Below, in pieces: positions 20,019 through 29,886 of a stretch of DNA of 64,000 nucleotides. This stretch comes from Saccharomycopsis fibuligera x Saccharomycopsis cf. fibuligera (Eukaryota; Ascomycota; Saccharomycetes; Ascoideales; Saccharomycopsidaceae), in NCBI GenBank assembly GCA_001936135.1, contig CP012820.1:248001-312000 (forward strand), written 5' to 3'. The number at the start of each line of letters is the position of its first letter. Positions within the stretch are counted from its first letter, which is position 1. Made by a program: the position numbers and the translations under genes. Under the pieces are notes generated by a model that was not told the origin of the DNA, searched no databases, and saw only the letters and a list, made by a program, of their open reading frames with translations.

Positions 20019-20982
20019 AATGCACATAAAGCCTCATTATTATTACCATTACCATGATTTCTGTTACTATTACAAACGAAATAACCGCATTATATTAGCA
20101 TTCTTTTCAGTTTTTCATTTCACAACTTTTGTAATTTTCTTTTTTTTCTAACTTTCTATTAATGCTATCTCTTCAATTTTTTTTCTTTGTTTTTCTTTGT
20201 TTTTTTGTGAGAACACATATTCACTTCACTTCTTTACTTTGGGCGTTGAAATACTTCATTTATATATATTTTTTCAAAAAATCTTTGCATCTTTCATTTT
20301 TAATTGCTTATTTTTACTGCACCATTTCGTTGTAGCTGTACATAATATATTGGTTTCCTTAACTATTTTCAGGCTATGCAATATTTTGGTACGCTACTTT
20401 CTCTTCTTGATATTTTATATTACTTGTATTTATATTCGTATTTGTATTTACTAGTGGGAGATGGTGAGTAAAGATTTGAATAGTCTTGGATGATAAAATC
20501 CCATGGTTAGAAAATTGAGGAGTCATTATAAGGTACATCGTCCCCAGTTTTGAAGTCGTGTAAATTCAAAAATAAATTTGATATAAAATTGGCGACCTTT
20601 CTCTAGCAGGTAGGGCAATTTATTAAATGTGTTTTTATCTGGAATCGAAAACGTTTACATATTATAACCTCAAGGTATCTAGAAATTACATGCAACTGTA
20701 GCATGCACAATAACGCATAACAACGCATGAATCACTAAAAGGGTACCCCCTAAGTTTATGAGCTTCCGATTGTTATGGTTTTTTCATAATTTGTTCGATT
20801 GCCATCGTTTGGTCAAGAAAAATAAAAAAACAGAACCATACCATAGTAACAGTCGCATAGTCTTTTGAAAAAAAGTACGAGAGTCTTATCAGCCCAAGAA
20901 AAAAAAAAAAAAAAAAGTAAAACTAAACGAAACAAATTACATTACATATTTTTTACTTCTTTTTTGTTTCCTTCTTTCCAAT
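20019..20982. other. Intergenic region, AT-rich
   Basis: About 0.96 kb between two plus-strand genes. It has T-rich stretches at 20130-20215 and an A-rich run at 20899-20917 shortly before the next start. Nothing else was recognised. Confidence 0.65.
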
Positions 20983-22353
20983 ATGTCAACATATTATGAA
21001 TCCATAAACCTTTTAGAATATTGCAATGCGATTGACTCTACGGATATAGTAAAAAATATTACTCCTGCTACTAGTAGAGATGGATCAAATGAAAATGGCA
21101 AAAGGTCTAGATCATCATCAGTGTCCTCAAGTTATGATTTGCCCTACGTTGAAGAAATTCCAGAACCGAAACATTCTTATTTGGATAATAAGAGAATGAA
21201 TAGTATTTCGGGGGTAAGCAGTGGCAAGATTGCTGGGTACGAGGCTTTTAGTGGGATATCGGGCAGCAGCACTTCTATTGCTGGAGGTGCAGGCACCTAT
21301 GATGGTAATAACGTTAATAACAATAGTCATAATGATACGCATAGTGGAACAAAACACAAAAAGTCAAAGAAACATCAACAGCAGCAGTTCCAAAACCCTA
21401 ATGCCATACCAGGCTACTTACCAATATCTTTGGATCAACTTAGTCTGATAAATTTCAATAACTTTTCCAGCACCAATGAATCGGAAACTTATGCTGCTAA
21501 AGTGCTTCTTAACTCAATAACGAGCCAAGCAGTAGAACAAGGGCTTGACTTGAACAGATTATTTTCGAATGGATTTGGATATGGCGGTAGTGGCGGTGGT
21601 GGTAGTGGAAGACATGGTGGGAATGCCGGTAATAGTAACAATTTACAGAATAAAAGTATTTCAGAAATTGCATTGACTGTGTATAATAGAAAAATACAGA
21701 TTGAGGAAATTCAGAGGAATGAATTAAGACATTTGGAAGAGTTGAAGTTGCGAGAAAAAGAATTAGAGAAGCAAAGACAAGAGGAGGAGAAACAGAGACA
21801 GGAGGAGGAGGAAGAAGCTAAGAAAGCGGCTGTTGAAGAATTGAGTAAAAAGAAAGATGCCGATGATGCTTTTACTACTAGTGGCATAGATGCCACTGTT
21901 GGTGGCCCAGTAGCTACTGTGGGGCCTGATACTGGTATCTATGCACCATCACAGAATACTATAGGGGGCGGTGATTATCTGGCTGCTGTGTCAAACGCTA
22001 ATACACAAAATCTTTCTGCTCAGAGTACAGCTATCCAAAGCCATGTTAATGAACAAGCACAAAAATTTCTGCCAATGACACCAGCTGGTGTAGCCAACGT
22101 GACACAGCCAGTGGGAAAACCAGAATCAGAACCAGAAGTTGAATTAACGGTTGAAAACTATACAGAAGCTTTAACTAATTTATTGAAAAATCGTAATTTG
22201 AATTTGCCACAGCTAACTCCTCAGCAAATTGATGCGATCGCAAAAAATCCCACTTTTCAAAATAATCAATTGATTACTAATTTTTTGAAAATGAGTATGA
22301 AGAATGCTGCTAATACTTCTTCACAAGGAGCAGTAAGTCAATCAGAGAATTGA
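20983..22353 (+). CDS. Unrecognised protein with charged coiled coil
   Basis: 456 residues; I do not recognise the family. The N-terminus (MSTYYESINLLEYCNAID) is followed by a Ser-rich region with RSRSSSVSSSYDLP, a Gly/Asn-rich part with GGSGGGGSG near residue 205, and a Glu/Gln/Arg/Lys coiled coil at about residues 235-292 (units of KQRQEEE). A Thr/Gly-rich linker follows, then a C-terminal segment NYTEALTNLLKNRNLNLP-PQQIDAIAKNP-NFLKMSMKN that looks like a short helical domain. No signal peptide or membrane segment is seen. Low-complexity stretches suggest a nuclear or RNA/chromatin-associated scaffold, but that is a guess. It is convergent with SCL1. Confidence 0.85.
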   Translation: MSTYYESINLLEYCNAIDSTDIVKNITPATSRDGSNENGKRSRSSSVSSSYDLPYVEEIPEPKHSYLDNKRMNSISGVSSGKIAGYEAFSGISGSSTSIAGGAGTYDGNNVNNNSHNDTHSGTKHKKSKKHQQQQFQNPNAIPGYLPISLDQLSLINFNNFSSTNESETYAAKVLLNSITSQAVEQGLDLNRLFSNGFGYGGSGGGGSGRHGGNAGNSNNLQNKSISEIALTVYNRKIQIEEIQRNELRHLEELKLREKELEKQRQEEEKQRQEEEEEAKKAAVEELSKKKDADDAFTTSGIDATVGGPVATVGPDTGIYAPSQNTIGGGDYLAAVSNANTQNLSAQSTAIQSHVNEQAQKFLPMTPAGVANVTQPVGKPESEPEVELTVENYTEALTNLLKNRNLNLPQLTPQQIDAIAKNPTFQNNQLITNFLKMSMKNAANTSSQGAVSQSEN

Positions 22354-22653
22354 TAATTTTTTTTTAATTTTTTTGCCAAGTGCCATGTTTATGTTATGCT
22401 CGCGTTTCATATCGTTTTCTCAGTATTTGCGCCTTTTTTCCCTTTTACATCTGTAATATAGTTAGTGTACGATAATTCTGTTTGACAAGTATTTATAGCT
22501 TGATAATTTGAAGCATACTCAGAAGCTTGCATAGTTAGCTGATACATTTAAAATACAATATAGGAAAATATCAATAAATAAAAGTTATTAAATTACTTTA
22601 CCTGCTATGACAAATGGAAAGATAATTGAGCACTACTAATATAATTAATGAGA
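22354..22653. other. Convergent intergenic region
   Basis: 300 bp between the 3' ends of the unknown coiled-coil gene and SCL1. T-rich just after the first stop; otherwise nothing. Confidence 0.65.
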
Positions 22654-23483
22654 CTAATCCTGTTCTGCTATAGAAACCAATCTTTCTTCAATCTCATCAC
22701 TACTCAAAATTTTGAAATCACCATCAACGGCAACCCCAATTTCTATATCATCTTTTTTGAATTCAGTGCCCAAAACATTGGATAATGTTACAATTGCAGT
22801 TTCTACCAATTTCACTGGATCACCTTTCAAATACTCTTTATTTTTATACTTTTTCTCCAAGGCAGTGGTGGCTTCATCCTGTTTAGGACCAACAGCAACA
22901 GCTTTAGAGCCAACGTAATATCCAGCTGGATCAGTTTTGTATAAAAGAGGTCCCTTTTCATCATCAAAAGAGGCAAAAGTGGCAACTGCACCAAATGGTC
23001 TCATATAAGCTCTTTGAGTATAAATTTGAGAGTTGTTGGCCATGCGCTTAGCCAAAACATCAACAGGAATTGGATAACCATATTTGTAATTGAATTCAGC
23101 GGCTTCACTTTTGGCTCTCATGGCTAAAGATCTTGCATCTGCAATAGAACCAGTGGCTAACATCCCAACAGTTTTGGTAATTTTGAACATATACGACACG
23201 GTTTTGGCATCCAATAACTTGTCTGGAACTTTCTTTTGGGAAATTAATACAACCGAATCTTTACCAGTTATACCAAGAGCTGTGATATTAGCAGCAGTAA
23301 CCGCTTTGAAAGCATATTCGACTTGGTATAATCTTCCCTCTGGAGAGAAGATGGTAATATGTCTGTCAAACCCGGCAGAATCTAGAAAGTAAGAGCGTTA
23401 GTTGGTTTTCTCAGTCAAAAAACGGAATTGGAAAGGCAGCTCACCCCAAAACAATAAAAAAGTCCTTAAAACATACTGGACAT
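22654..23483 (-). CDS. SCL1: 20S proteasome alpha-1 (alpha6-type) subunit, spliced
   Basis: Two exons: 23477-23483 (ATGTCCA) and 22654-23381, giving 244 residues that start [18 protein letters not shown]. The proteasome alpha N-terminal signature [23 protein letters not shown] matches Scl1/PSMA6, followed by [23 protein letters not shown] and [12 protein letters not shown]-type segments. It forms part of the outer gating ring of the 20S core. The intron has donor GTATGT, branch AACTAAC and acceptor TTTCTAG, and it hides a 7-nt first exon, so a plain reading frame misses the true N-terminus. It is divergent from the large unknown acidic gene. Length is normal for the family (about 250). Confidence 0.96.
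23382..23476 (-). other. SCL1: SCL1 intron
   Basis: 95 bp. GTATGT donor directly after ATGTCCA, branch-like AACTAAC, TTTCTAG acceptor. Splicing restores the conserved alpha-subunit N-terminus in frame. Confidence 0.92.
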
Positions 23484-24109
23484 TATTTGTTTATGTTATG
23501 GCAGTATAGTGGAAATTTGGTAAGCACAATTGAGCTATCTCATCAAAACATCTAGTTGTGCTGCATCGTAGTGGCAATTCTTGTTAATGATAACTGGAAA
23601 TCTTCCAAAACGGAAATGGTAAAAGGGGTTACCCGATATCACAGCAAATTGTATACCTCTAGTTTGGAGACAATATGCGGGGGCATCTAGCAGAAGAGTT
23701 ACGAGTTTACACAAATGCACACAGGAATACCCATAACTGATGGATATGGAAGACAGTTCAGATGCAAGACAGAAACCGTCACAGTCAATCCACAATCAGC
23801 TTTTGTCTCTGTAGTACTATTCTGCGCTGCTGCCCTCTGTTCTTATATATTGCCCTCGACTGTCTTCTCACGTGCGGGCATTCTTCTATTAAATTTAAAT
23901 CAACAGATGCGAAACGCAGAAGAAAAAAAGAAAAACAACAACAAACGAGCCAAAAAGCACTAAAAAATAACATCTGCGCGTCGATTCTACAGGTTATTGA
24001 ATAATACTTCTTGTCTACAGGTCCCCTCCAGTTCAATTCGTTAGCATCAACAGGATAGCTGTCAAAATACCTAGAGGCCGGAGATACCTCGTATGGTGTG
24101 CGCGCGAAA
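23484..24109. promoter_or_regulatory. Divergent promoter SCL1 / large acidic protein gene
   Basis: About 625 bp shared by two divergent genes. TTACCCG at 23629-23635 matches the Reb1-type general regulatory factor site known from Saccharomyces. No PACE-type proteasome box (GGTGGCAAA) was seen on either strand. Confidence 0.5.
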
Positions 24110-27100
24110 ATGTCTCGCCAGTCATTACAATTCCTTTTGAATCCCCAAGATTCTGCAATCGGGCTATTTCCACCAACAATTGTAACTTATAGTCTCAACA
24201 GTGAGGAAGTGGACTACAATTATTTGCTAAAACTCAAAATAAATGACACAATTCTTAAGCCGTTTTGCAAGTTTTACAAACTAGACGCCAGAGCGTTGGT
24301 GTTCACTGCTCTCAATTATGATTATATCCCGGTAACTTTAAACGCGAATACAATCTTGGAAAATATAGCCAATACCGAACAGCTTAATGTTCATCAATTA
24401 ATTATAAAAGTAAACTTCTTAGATACCCTCGAGTTTGATGCCAATGGCCGCATTGTTGATTTGAGTTCTACTGAGCAACAGCAAGATCATCCTGAAAACT
24501 GCCCGTACTTGCAATTTTCATTGAAATTATCCAATGAAAATAATGACCATGAGGAAGAATTTGACAAAAAGAAAGTAGAAAAAAAGTCACTAGTATTAGA
24601 CGAAAAGCTGAATATTATCGATTTCTCGGGATCGGAACACAAACAAAACTTTTGGCCTACCATAAAACTAAGATTAAGAGAATTCAATTTACATCAGGAA
24701 TATCAAATCACAATCGCGAAACTTGTATGCGCCTATTGTGCATACGTGCTATTATCAACTCAGCATAATAGTGACACCATCAAAAGCTTTGAAAACATAT
24801 TGGAATACTTTAGTAAATTCAAGTATCTTATACTTGCTAGTCAGCGTGAAGCTTTGGTTGTTCTTAATAACGAATTTACCGATATCGAGCCAAAACTTAC
24901 TTTTGAATCTTCCATTCCATCACCAGCCCCATCCGAAAGTTATGATAGTCATAATGAACTTGTCAACAGCATCGAAAAATTATCAAATAGTAGCAGTTTC
25001 AAGAGCAATCCTCAATTACACAAAACTTTCCGTGATGTTAAGATACTGCAAAATGCAATTTTAAACATTTATACGGTAGACAATTACAGTGACTTTATAC
25101 TGCAAAACTTCTCCAAAGTAAATGAAAAAGGTAATGCTAATGCTAATGCTAATGCTGAGCAAGAGATCTTGAGCGCGAATTCCACGAGGGATCCTTATAA
25201 AAAAAGCAGTAATTCTAATGCCACTTCGGAGACTACGCGTACTAGCCAAGTAAGCGCCGAAACCGGTGTTTCAAAGGAAAAGCTAGAAAAGCAAGGCTCT
25301 CAGGTCCAGTATGAAGAGGTGTATGTATTAGAAACGAAGGAAACTTTAAAAGAACAGTCCGAGGAGAACAAGAAGGAGAAAGAAAATGAAGAAAATGAAG
25401 AGCTGTCGCACGATGCTGAAAAGGGTGCGGGCAATGAATTTAAGGAATCAAAAGTGTTTGATACGACAACAGCGTTGCCTTTTAGCGTTTTCAAAAATGT
25501 TGCCATGGATTTTGCCGATTTTACGAAAAAACCGACGCAGGTGGAAGATGTTGAGAACGACTCAAAATCCTTGGATGAGCTGGAGAAAAAAGAACTGAAT
25601 GCTAGTGATAATTTGAAACTCCCTGAAGAAAGAGCGGATGTGCACAATCTGAAAGACACAGATAAAGTCCAGGATTTGCAGGGTAAAACTGGAAAATTAT
25701 TGACCGAATTTTTAAATCAAGGCATCCCAGAAAACAATGCGGAAGATGTGACAGACAACGAATTAAAGAAAGACCAACAAAATGAGAGGATAAATCAAAG
25801 AGAAGATAAAGAGCTGCAAGAAAACAGTGAACGGGAGTCTAAAAAAGATAACTTTTTGTTAACAAGATTTCTAAATGCGTCAGAGCCGACAGCCTTGGAC
25901 TTGAATAGAAATGAACCCCATTCAATTGATACAAAAGGAGACAATTTAACTGATGTACAGGCAGTTAATATTCGCAGCGATCAGGATGCTCAACCATTGA
26001 AACCAGAGGAACATGTTATTGATATATCCACGCCAGCACCTCCCCCTGTTCCTTATTCAGATAAAGGTTTTAATGGCAGACAGGAGGAAACTTTAATTGA
26101 GGATGGTGACAAGTCAGCGCAAAAAAAAAGCACTCCTACTTCTAACCCAAACGGTTTCGTTGACTCCTATGCGTACGAAAGTGATGATGTTGAGCTAGTT
26201 CTGTATACAAAACCTGTAAGGGATAGCAATGTGACACAGAAACCTGCTGTCACAATCAAGAAAGAGCCTCTTACAACAAGCAAAGCAGTTCCGAATTCTA
26301 GCAAGGAGGCTACCAAAAAGCAAAGGCAACATATTGCAAGCCCACGCTCGAGCAAAAATAACACTTATGCTCAACTGGGAGGAAGTGTGCCTGATATTTT
26401 CGATATTGAGTCGAGTGATAGTGATGTTTCATTCCAAGAAAATTATCATAAGCGCGATTTGAGTTCACATAAATTTGACGTTAACGGTTATACAAACGCT
26501 TTGCCTAATGGAAAAAAAGCAGATCAACAACATGGTGATTCAGATGTGCAAATAGAGGATTCTAATTTTCAGATGGCCGAACTGAACCAAGATGCATTGC
26601 AAGGTTATTATAAAGATCCTGAACATTCCACTGTCCTCACTAATAAGGAAACGGATCAAAACAATGAAGAGAACTCTGATATACATTTAGAAAAAGGCCA
26701 GTTAGAAGAAAACCAGCCTAAACAAGAATCCATTGTATCACTGAAAGAAGAAGAATCTGAAAAAGAATTCGCTAGACAGTTGGTGAAAAATAAGTTTGGG
26801 AATGATTCCAATATACAGATAAAGGAAAATCAATTCAAGCATATAACTACTGTGCCGCTGAAAAAAAAACAGCATGAGAAAAGATCCCTTGAACATTTAG
26901 ACATAAATAAGTCTGGTAATGTGTCTGATGTACAACTTGAAGAAAGTCAACCTGAAAGAGAACATAATGTACAGCCAGGTGAAGATCAGCTTGAAAAAGA
27001 ACTTTCTGTACTGCTAGCTAAGGATGACTCTGCAAAAGAATCCATTGTGCAACTAGAACAAGCTGAATTGCCGAAGAAGTCTAATAGACACTTGATGGAA

Positions 27101-29278
27101 AAGAATACTGAAAATCAAACAATCAAATTGGATGATAAATTTGATGCACATTCGGACGAAAAGCCAAATGAGGAGTCCGACATTGAAGTTGTAGAGAAGG
27201 AAGAAGAATCTCAAAATGAAATCAGAAATTACCGTCGAGAACTGAACAAAAAAAGTCTCTTCAAGCTGGATCAAAATTTGAAGCCTCTTATTAAAAAAGC
27301 TGAAAAGTCTTTACGCAGAAAGCATGTCGCTTCTGGCGGTAGTGAGACTAAAAAAGGAATACGGCAAACTCGATCTTTACTAAGGCAATCCACCATTTCT
27401 AAAGTTGATAGACCAAGTGCCAAAAGTGATGACTTTTATTCAGATGCTAATGGTCTGGACTTTGAGGTCATATCCAATGACAATGACGAAATTAATAGCT
27501 TAGCAAGTACTGACAATGATGATCAAAGTAAGTCAAAAAAGCAGCAGAAGCAATATGTTGCAAACGCAACAACGAAACGTTCTGTGCAATCAAGAAAAAA
27601 ACCATATGAGAAGCCAAAACCAAAGCTATTTGAAAAGTCGGAAACTCAAGTAGAAGGGAGTTCGAAGTTTAACGAAATTGAAACTCACTTGAAATCCGGT
27701 TTGACAAAAGAAAGAGAGGACGCCCAGAAAAATACATTGTCTGGAAAAGCTGAAAAAGAAATTTGGTCTACTCGTAAGCATTTGAGGGAGCTGTCGAAGA
27801 CTAAACCACAGACCAGAGTGCTGTATCTGAGACGGGAGAAGCCACATCATCGCAGGAAGGAGTTTGCTGAAGCAGAATCTTCTAAAAGTGATCCTGAGGT
27901 AATCACAGATTTAGTTTCTTTATCCAGCTCAGGTTCTGAATTCGCTATAGAATCAAACTCTGATAGCGAGGCTAAGCCGGAGGTACAGAATACTAGCTCA
28001 TCAAATTCGGCGTCTGATATAGAATTTGTTCAAAAACCTGTAAAGCGTCAAAGGATAAGCAAATTACGAGAAAAGAAAATATCTTCAGACTTACCAAAGC
28101 AAGAGAAACGATTTCTTCCAAAAAAACTGATTTCAAAAAAAGTTCCATCTTATAAGTCCCAAGAGTTTAAACGAGGTACTAAACTGCTGAAAGATCTTGG
28201 TTCAACAAGAAAACGACTTCGTGACAGACCTTTGAAAGATTATAGTGTCAAGAATTTGTTCAGCGAATTGTTACCAAAGAAACATCGATCCAATAATTCG
28301 AAGACGCTGGATCTGGATATTGAGTTTGAAGGACAGCATACCGTATCTGAAGATAATGCAGTAGAGATGGAGGAAGTACACAGCTTTTCGGAAAATAATT
28401 CAGAAAATGAATCATCTGATTTTGAGATGCTTTCAAAATCCTTAAGGCTGAAAAAATTGCACTCTAACAGTCGACATAGTTTTACAGGCACTTATAAGCG
28501 TAATCCAAGAAAAGCTGGGGCCTACAAGAAGCGAGAATATGAAAGGAAACTGCACCGTGCTTTGAGGGTTCCAGCAGCTAAACTTTCTATTTCGGAAAGA
28601 TCCAAGCCAAGTGAAAAACTTTTACTTGATGCTTTAACTTCATCGGATGAGGGGTCTGATGATGCTAGTATTGAATTTGAGCCAGTGAGGCTGAGATCTT
28701 CAGCAAGACTGCGCTTGAAGTCAAAGCCAGTTTCAAAGCTAGAAAAGAAACCAAAATCTGTGGTGAAATTAGACAAGAAAGTTAAGCCAACAAAGAAGCT
28801 TGACAAAAAATTTGCCCGTCAAGATATAGTATCCTCAGATTCATCTTCTGATGTGTTTAGTGTTGTTGCATCACAAGAATCATTCAAGGAAAAGAGACAT
28901 AAGGAATCTACTTCAGAGAAAAGTAAAAAAGATAAGGACTTGGAACAGAAGAGAAAAGATTCATCAGATGAGTTTGAGGTTTTAGATGAATTTGTTAATG
29001 ACAGTGAAGTTGTGGAAAGAAAAAATGATAGTTATCGCAAAAATAGATTGCGCAATAACGATGCAACAAGAAAGAATATTACTTCTTCATTGGCATTACT
29101 TGATCAGCCTTTGAGCAAGGGGAATTCACATAAGAAGGAGGAAAAGTCTTTAATTCAAAATATTCTTCATCGAAAGAATTTATCATTCAAAGATAAAATC
29201 AAAGAAATCTTCAAGAATCAAGCCAGTGATGAAGAAGATCTTGATGATGAGATGTTACTGTTTATCGCTGAAGATTAA
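24110..29278 (+). CDS. Large unrecognised acidic/basic repeat-containing protein with SIM-like motifs
   Basis: 1722 residues from the ATG at 24110 (MSRQSLQFLLNP). I do not recognise the family. Residues 1-260 look folded (alternating hydrophobic and charged residues, e.g. LVCAYCAYVLLSTQ). The rest is a highly charged, disordered tail rich in Lys, Glu and Ser. Between about residues 860 and 1010 there are degenerate repeats of about 40 residues (DIHLEKGQLEENQ, NIQIKENQF, DVQLEESQPE). At least six hydrophobic beta-like patches next to Asp/Ser/Glu runs occur (VELVLY, FEVISNDNDE, ITDLVSLSSSGSE, SDIEFV, SDVFSVVAS, DEFEVLDE), which resemble SUMO-interaction motifs. A basic KLEKKPK/KLDKKVK/KLDKKF repeat lies near residues 1545-1570. 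Likely a nuclear scaffold; no function assigned. A T38 tract follows the stop codon. Confidence 0.9.
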   Translation: MSRQSLQFLLNPQDSAIGLFPPTIVTYSLNSEEVDYNYLLKLKINDTILKPFCKFYKLDARALVFTALNYDYIPVTLNANTILENIANTEQLNVHQLIIKVNFLDTLEFDANGRIVDLSSTEQQQDHPENCPYLQFSLKLSNENNDHEEEFDKKKVEKKSLVLDEKLNIIDFSGSEHKQNFWPTIKLRLREFNLHQEYQITIAKLVCAYCAYVLLSTQHNSDTIKSFENILEYFSKFKYLILASQREALVVLNNEFTDIEPKLTFESSIPSPAPSESYDSHNELVNSIEKLSNSSSFKSNPQLHKTFRDVKILQNAILNIYTVDNYSDFILQNFSKVNEKGNANANANAEQEILSANSTRDPYKKSSNSNATSETTRTSQVSAETGVSKEKLEKQGSQVQYEEVYVLETKETLKEQSEENKKEKENEENEELSHDAEKGAGNEFKESKVFDTTTALPFSVFKNVAMDFADFTKKPTQVEDVENDSKSLDELEKKELNASDNLKLPEERADVHNLKDTDKVQDLQGKTGKLLTEFLNQGIPENNAEDVTDNELKKDQQNERINQREDKELQENSERESKKDNFLLTRFLNASEPTALDLNRNEPHSIDTKGDNLTDVQAVNIRSDQDAQPLKPEEHVIDISTPAPPPVPYSDKGFNGRQEETLIEDGDKSAQKKSTPTSNPNGFVDSYAYESDDVELVLYTKPVRDSNVTQKPAVTIKKEPLTTSKAVPNSSKEATKKQRQHIASPRSSKNNTYAQLGGSVPDIFDIESSDSDVSFQENYHKRDLSSHKFDVNGYTNALPNGKKADQQHGDSDVQIEDSNFQMAELNQDALQGYYKDPEHSTVLTNKETDQNNEENSDIHLEKGQLEENQPKQESIVSLKEEESEKEFARQLVKNKFGNDSNIQIKENQFKHITTVPLKKKQHEKRSLEHLDINKSGNVSDVQLEESQPEREHNVQPGEDQLEKELSVLLAKDDSAKESIVQLEQAELPKKSNRHLMEKNTENQTIKLDDKFDAHSDEKPNEESDIEVVEKEEESQNEIRNYRRELNKKSLFKLDQNLKPLIKKAEKSLRRKHVASGGSETKKGIRQTRSLLRQSTISKVDRPSAKSDDFYSDANGLDFEVISNDNDEINSLASTDNDDQSKSKKQQKQYVANATTKRSVQSRKKPYEKPKPKLFEKSETQVEGSSKFNEIETHLKSGLTKEREDAQKNTLSGKAEKEIWSTRKHLRELSKTKPQTRVLYLRREKPHHRRKEFAEAESSKSDPEVITDLVSLSSSGSEFAIESNSDSEAKPEVQNTSSSNSASDIEFVQKPVKRQRISKLREKKISSDLPKQEKRFLPKKLISKKVPSYKSQEFKRGTKLLKDLGSTRKRLRDRPLKDYSVKNLFSELLPKKHRSNNSKTLDLDIEFEGQHTVSEDNAVEMEEVHSFSENNSENESSDFEMLSKSLRLKKLHSNSRHSFTGTYKRNPRKAGAYKKREYERKLHRALRVPAAKLSISERSKPSEKLLLDALTSSDEGSDDASIEFEPVRLRSSARLRLKSKPVSKLEKKPKSVVKLDKKVKPTKKLDKKFARQDIVSSDSSSDVFSVVASQESFKEKRHKESTSEKSKKDKDLEQKRKDSSDEFEVLDEFVNDSEVVERKNDSYRKNRLRNNDATRKNITSSLALLDQPLSKGNSHKKEEKSLIQNILHRKNLSFKDKIKEIFKNQASDEEDLDDEMLLFIAED

Positions 29279-29282
29279 AGCT

Positions 29283-29283
<1 letters not shown>

Positions 29284-29321
<38 letters not shown>
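29284..29321. repeat. Poly(T) tract of 38
   Basis: Uninterrupted T38 starting a few bases after the stop codon of the large acidic protein gene. It may be part of its 3' untranslated region. Confidence 0.9.
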
Positions 29322-29323
<2 letters not shown>

Positions 29324-29571
29324 TCTCCGTTGTGTTTTGCACTTTGATGGAGCTCATATATCTGTACACTGTACACTAGTTTTCGTTTTTATTTTTTTGT
29401 ATAGCATATTATTTTTTCGTTTTACGCTTTTACGCTTACCTTTATTTTATGTTTCGCGATTATTACTTCCTACAATCTTCTTTTTTTTTCCTTAATTTTT
29501 GTTGTTTCTGTTTTTCTATGGTTGGGCGTTTTTCACTTAGTTAATTGGGTATTTGTATGAAGTTTGCCTTG

Positions 29572-29633
29572 TGTTTACCTTTTTTGTTTACTTTCGAAAC
29601 GTAAACTTAAACGTAAACCTGAATGTAAACAAA
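29572..29633. promoter_or_regulatory. Clustered forkhead (Fkh1/Fkh2-type) sites upstream of MYO1
   Basis: Five GTAAAC/GTTTAC cores within about 60 bp: TGTTTAC at 29572-29578 and TTGTTTAC at 29584-29591 (inverted), then GTAAAC at 29601, 29613 and 29625, spaced exactly 12 bp apart. The last reads GTAAACAAA, the canonical site. The array lies about 255-315 bp upstream of the MYO1 ATG. Fkh proteins drive G2/M genes in yeasts, fitting a cytokinetic myosin. Confidence 0.6.
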
Positions 29634-29653
29634 CAGTAGAGGAGCGCATCCTA

Positions 29654-29660
29654 CGGGTAA
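29654..29660 (+). promoter_or_regulatory. Reb1-like site (CGGGTAA)
   Basis: CGGGTAA about 225 bp upstream of MYO1, just downstream of the forkhead array. It matches the Saccharomyces Reb1 consensus; use of this site in this clade is inferred. Confidence 0.35.
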
Positions 29661-29886
29661 CACATTCCGCCAAATGCATGCCAGCGAGATCAAAACAAAT
29701 AGCGCTTTGATCAAGGTCCTAAAATGTCTTTAACCATAGATGACTGCATTAATTGACTGGATCTGACAAACTATTATCAAAAGGTTTTATTTGTCGAAAA
29801 TTTTAATATCCTACTCCAATAAAGTCTGGTCTGGGGCTTTTGTTTTTTCACAGACACGTCCCTGCAGCGCTTGGTTATAACCAGTG

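Larger units (their letters stand above)
29279..29886. other. Intergenic region with MYO1 promoter
   Basis: About 600 bp. T38 tract (29284-29321), then the forkhead-type array and Reb1-like site described separately, then the MYO1 leader. No coding sequence. Confidence 0.7.
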
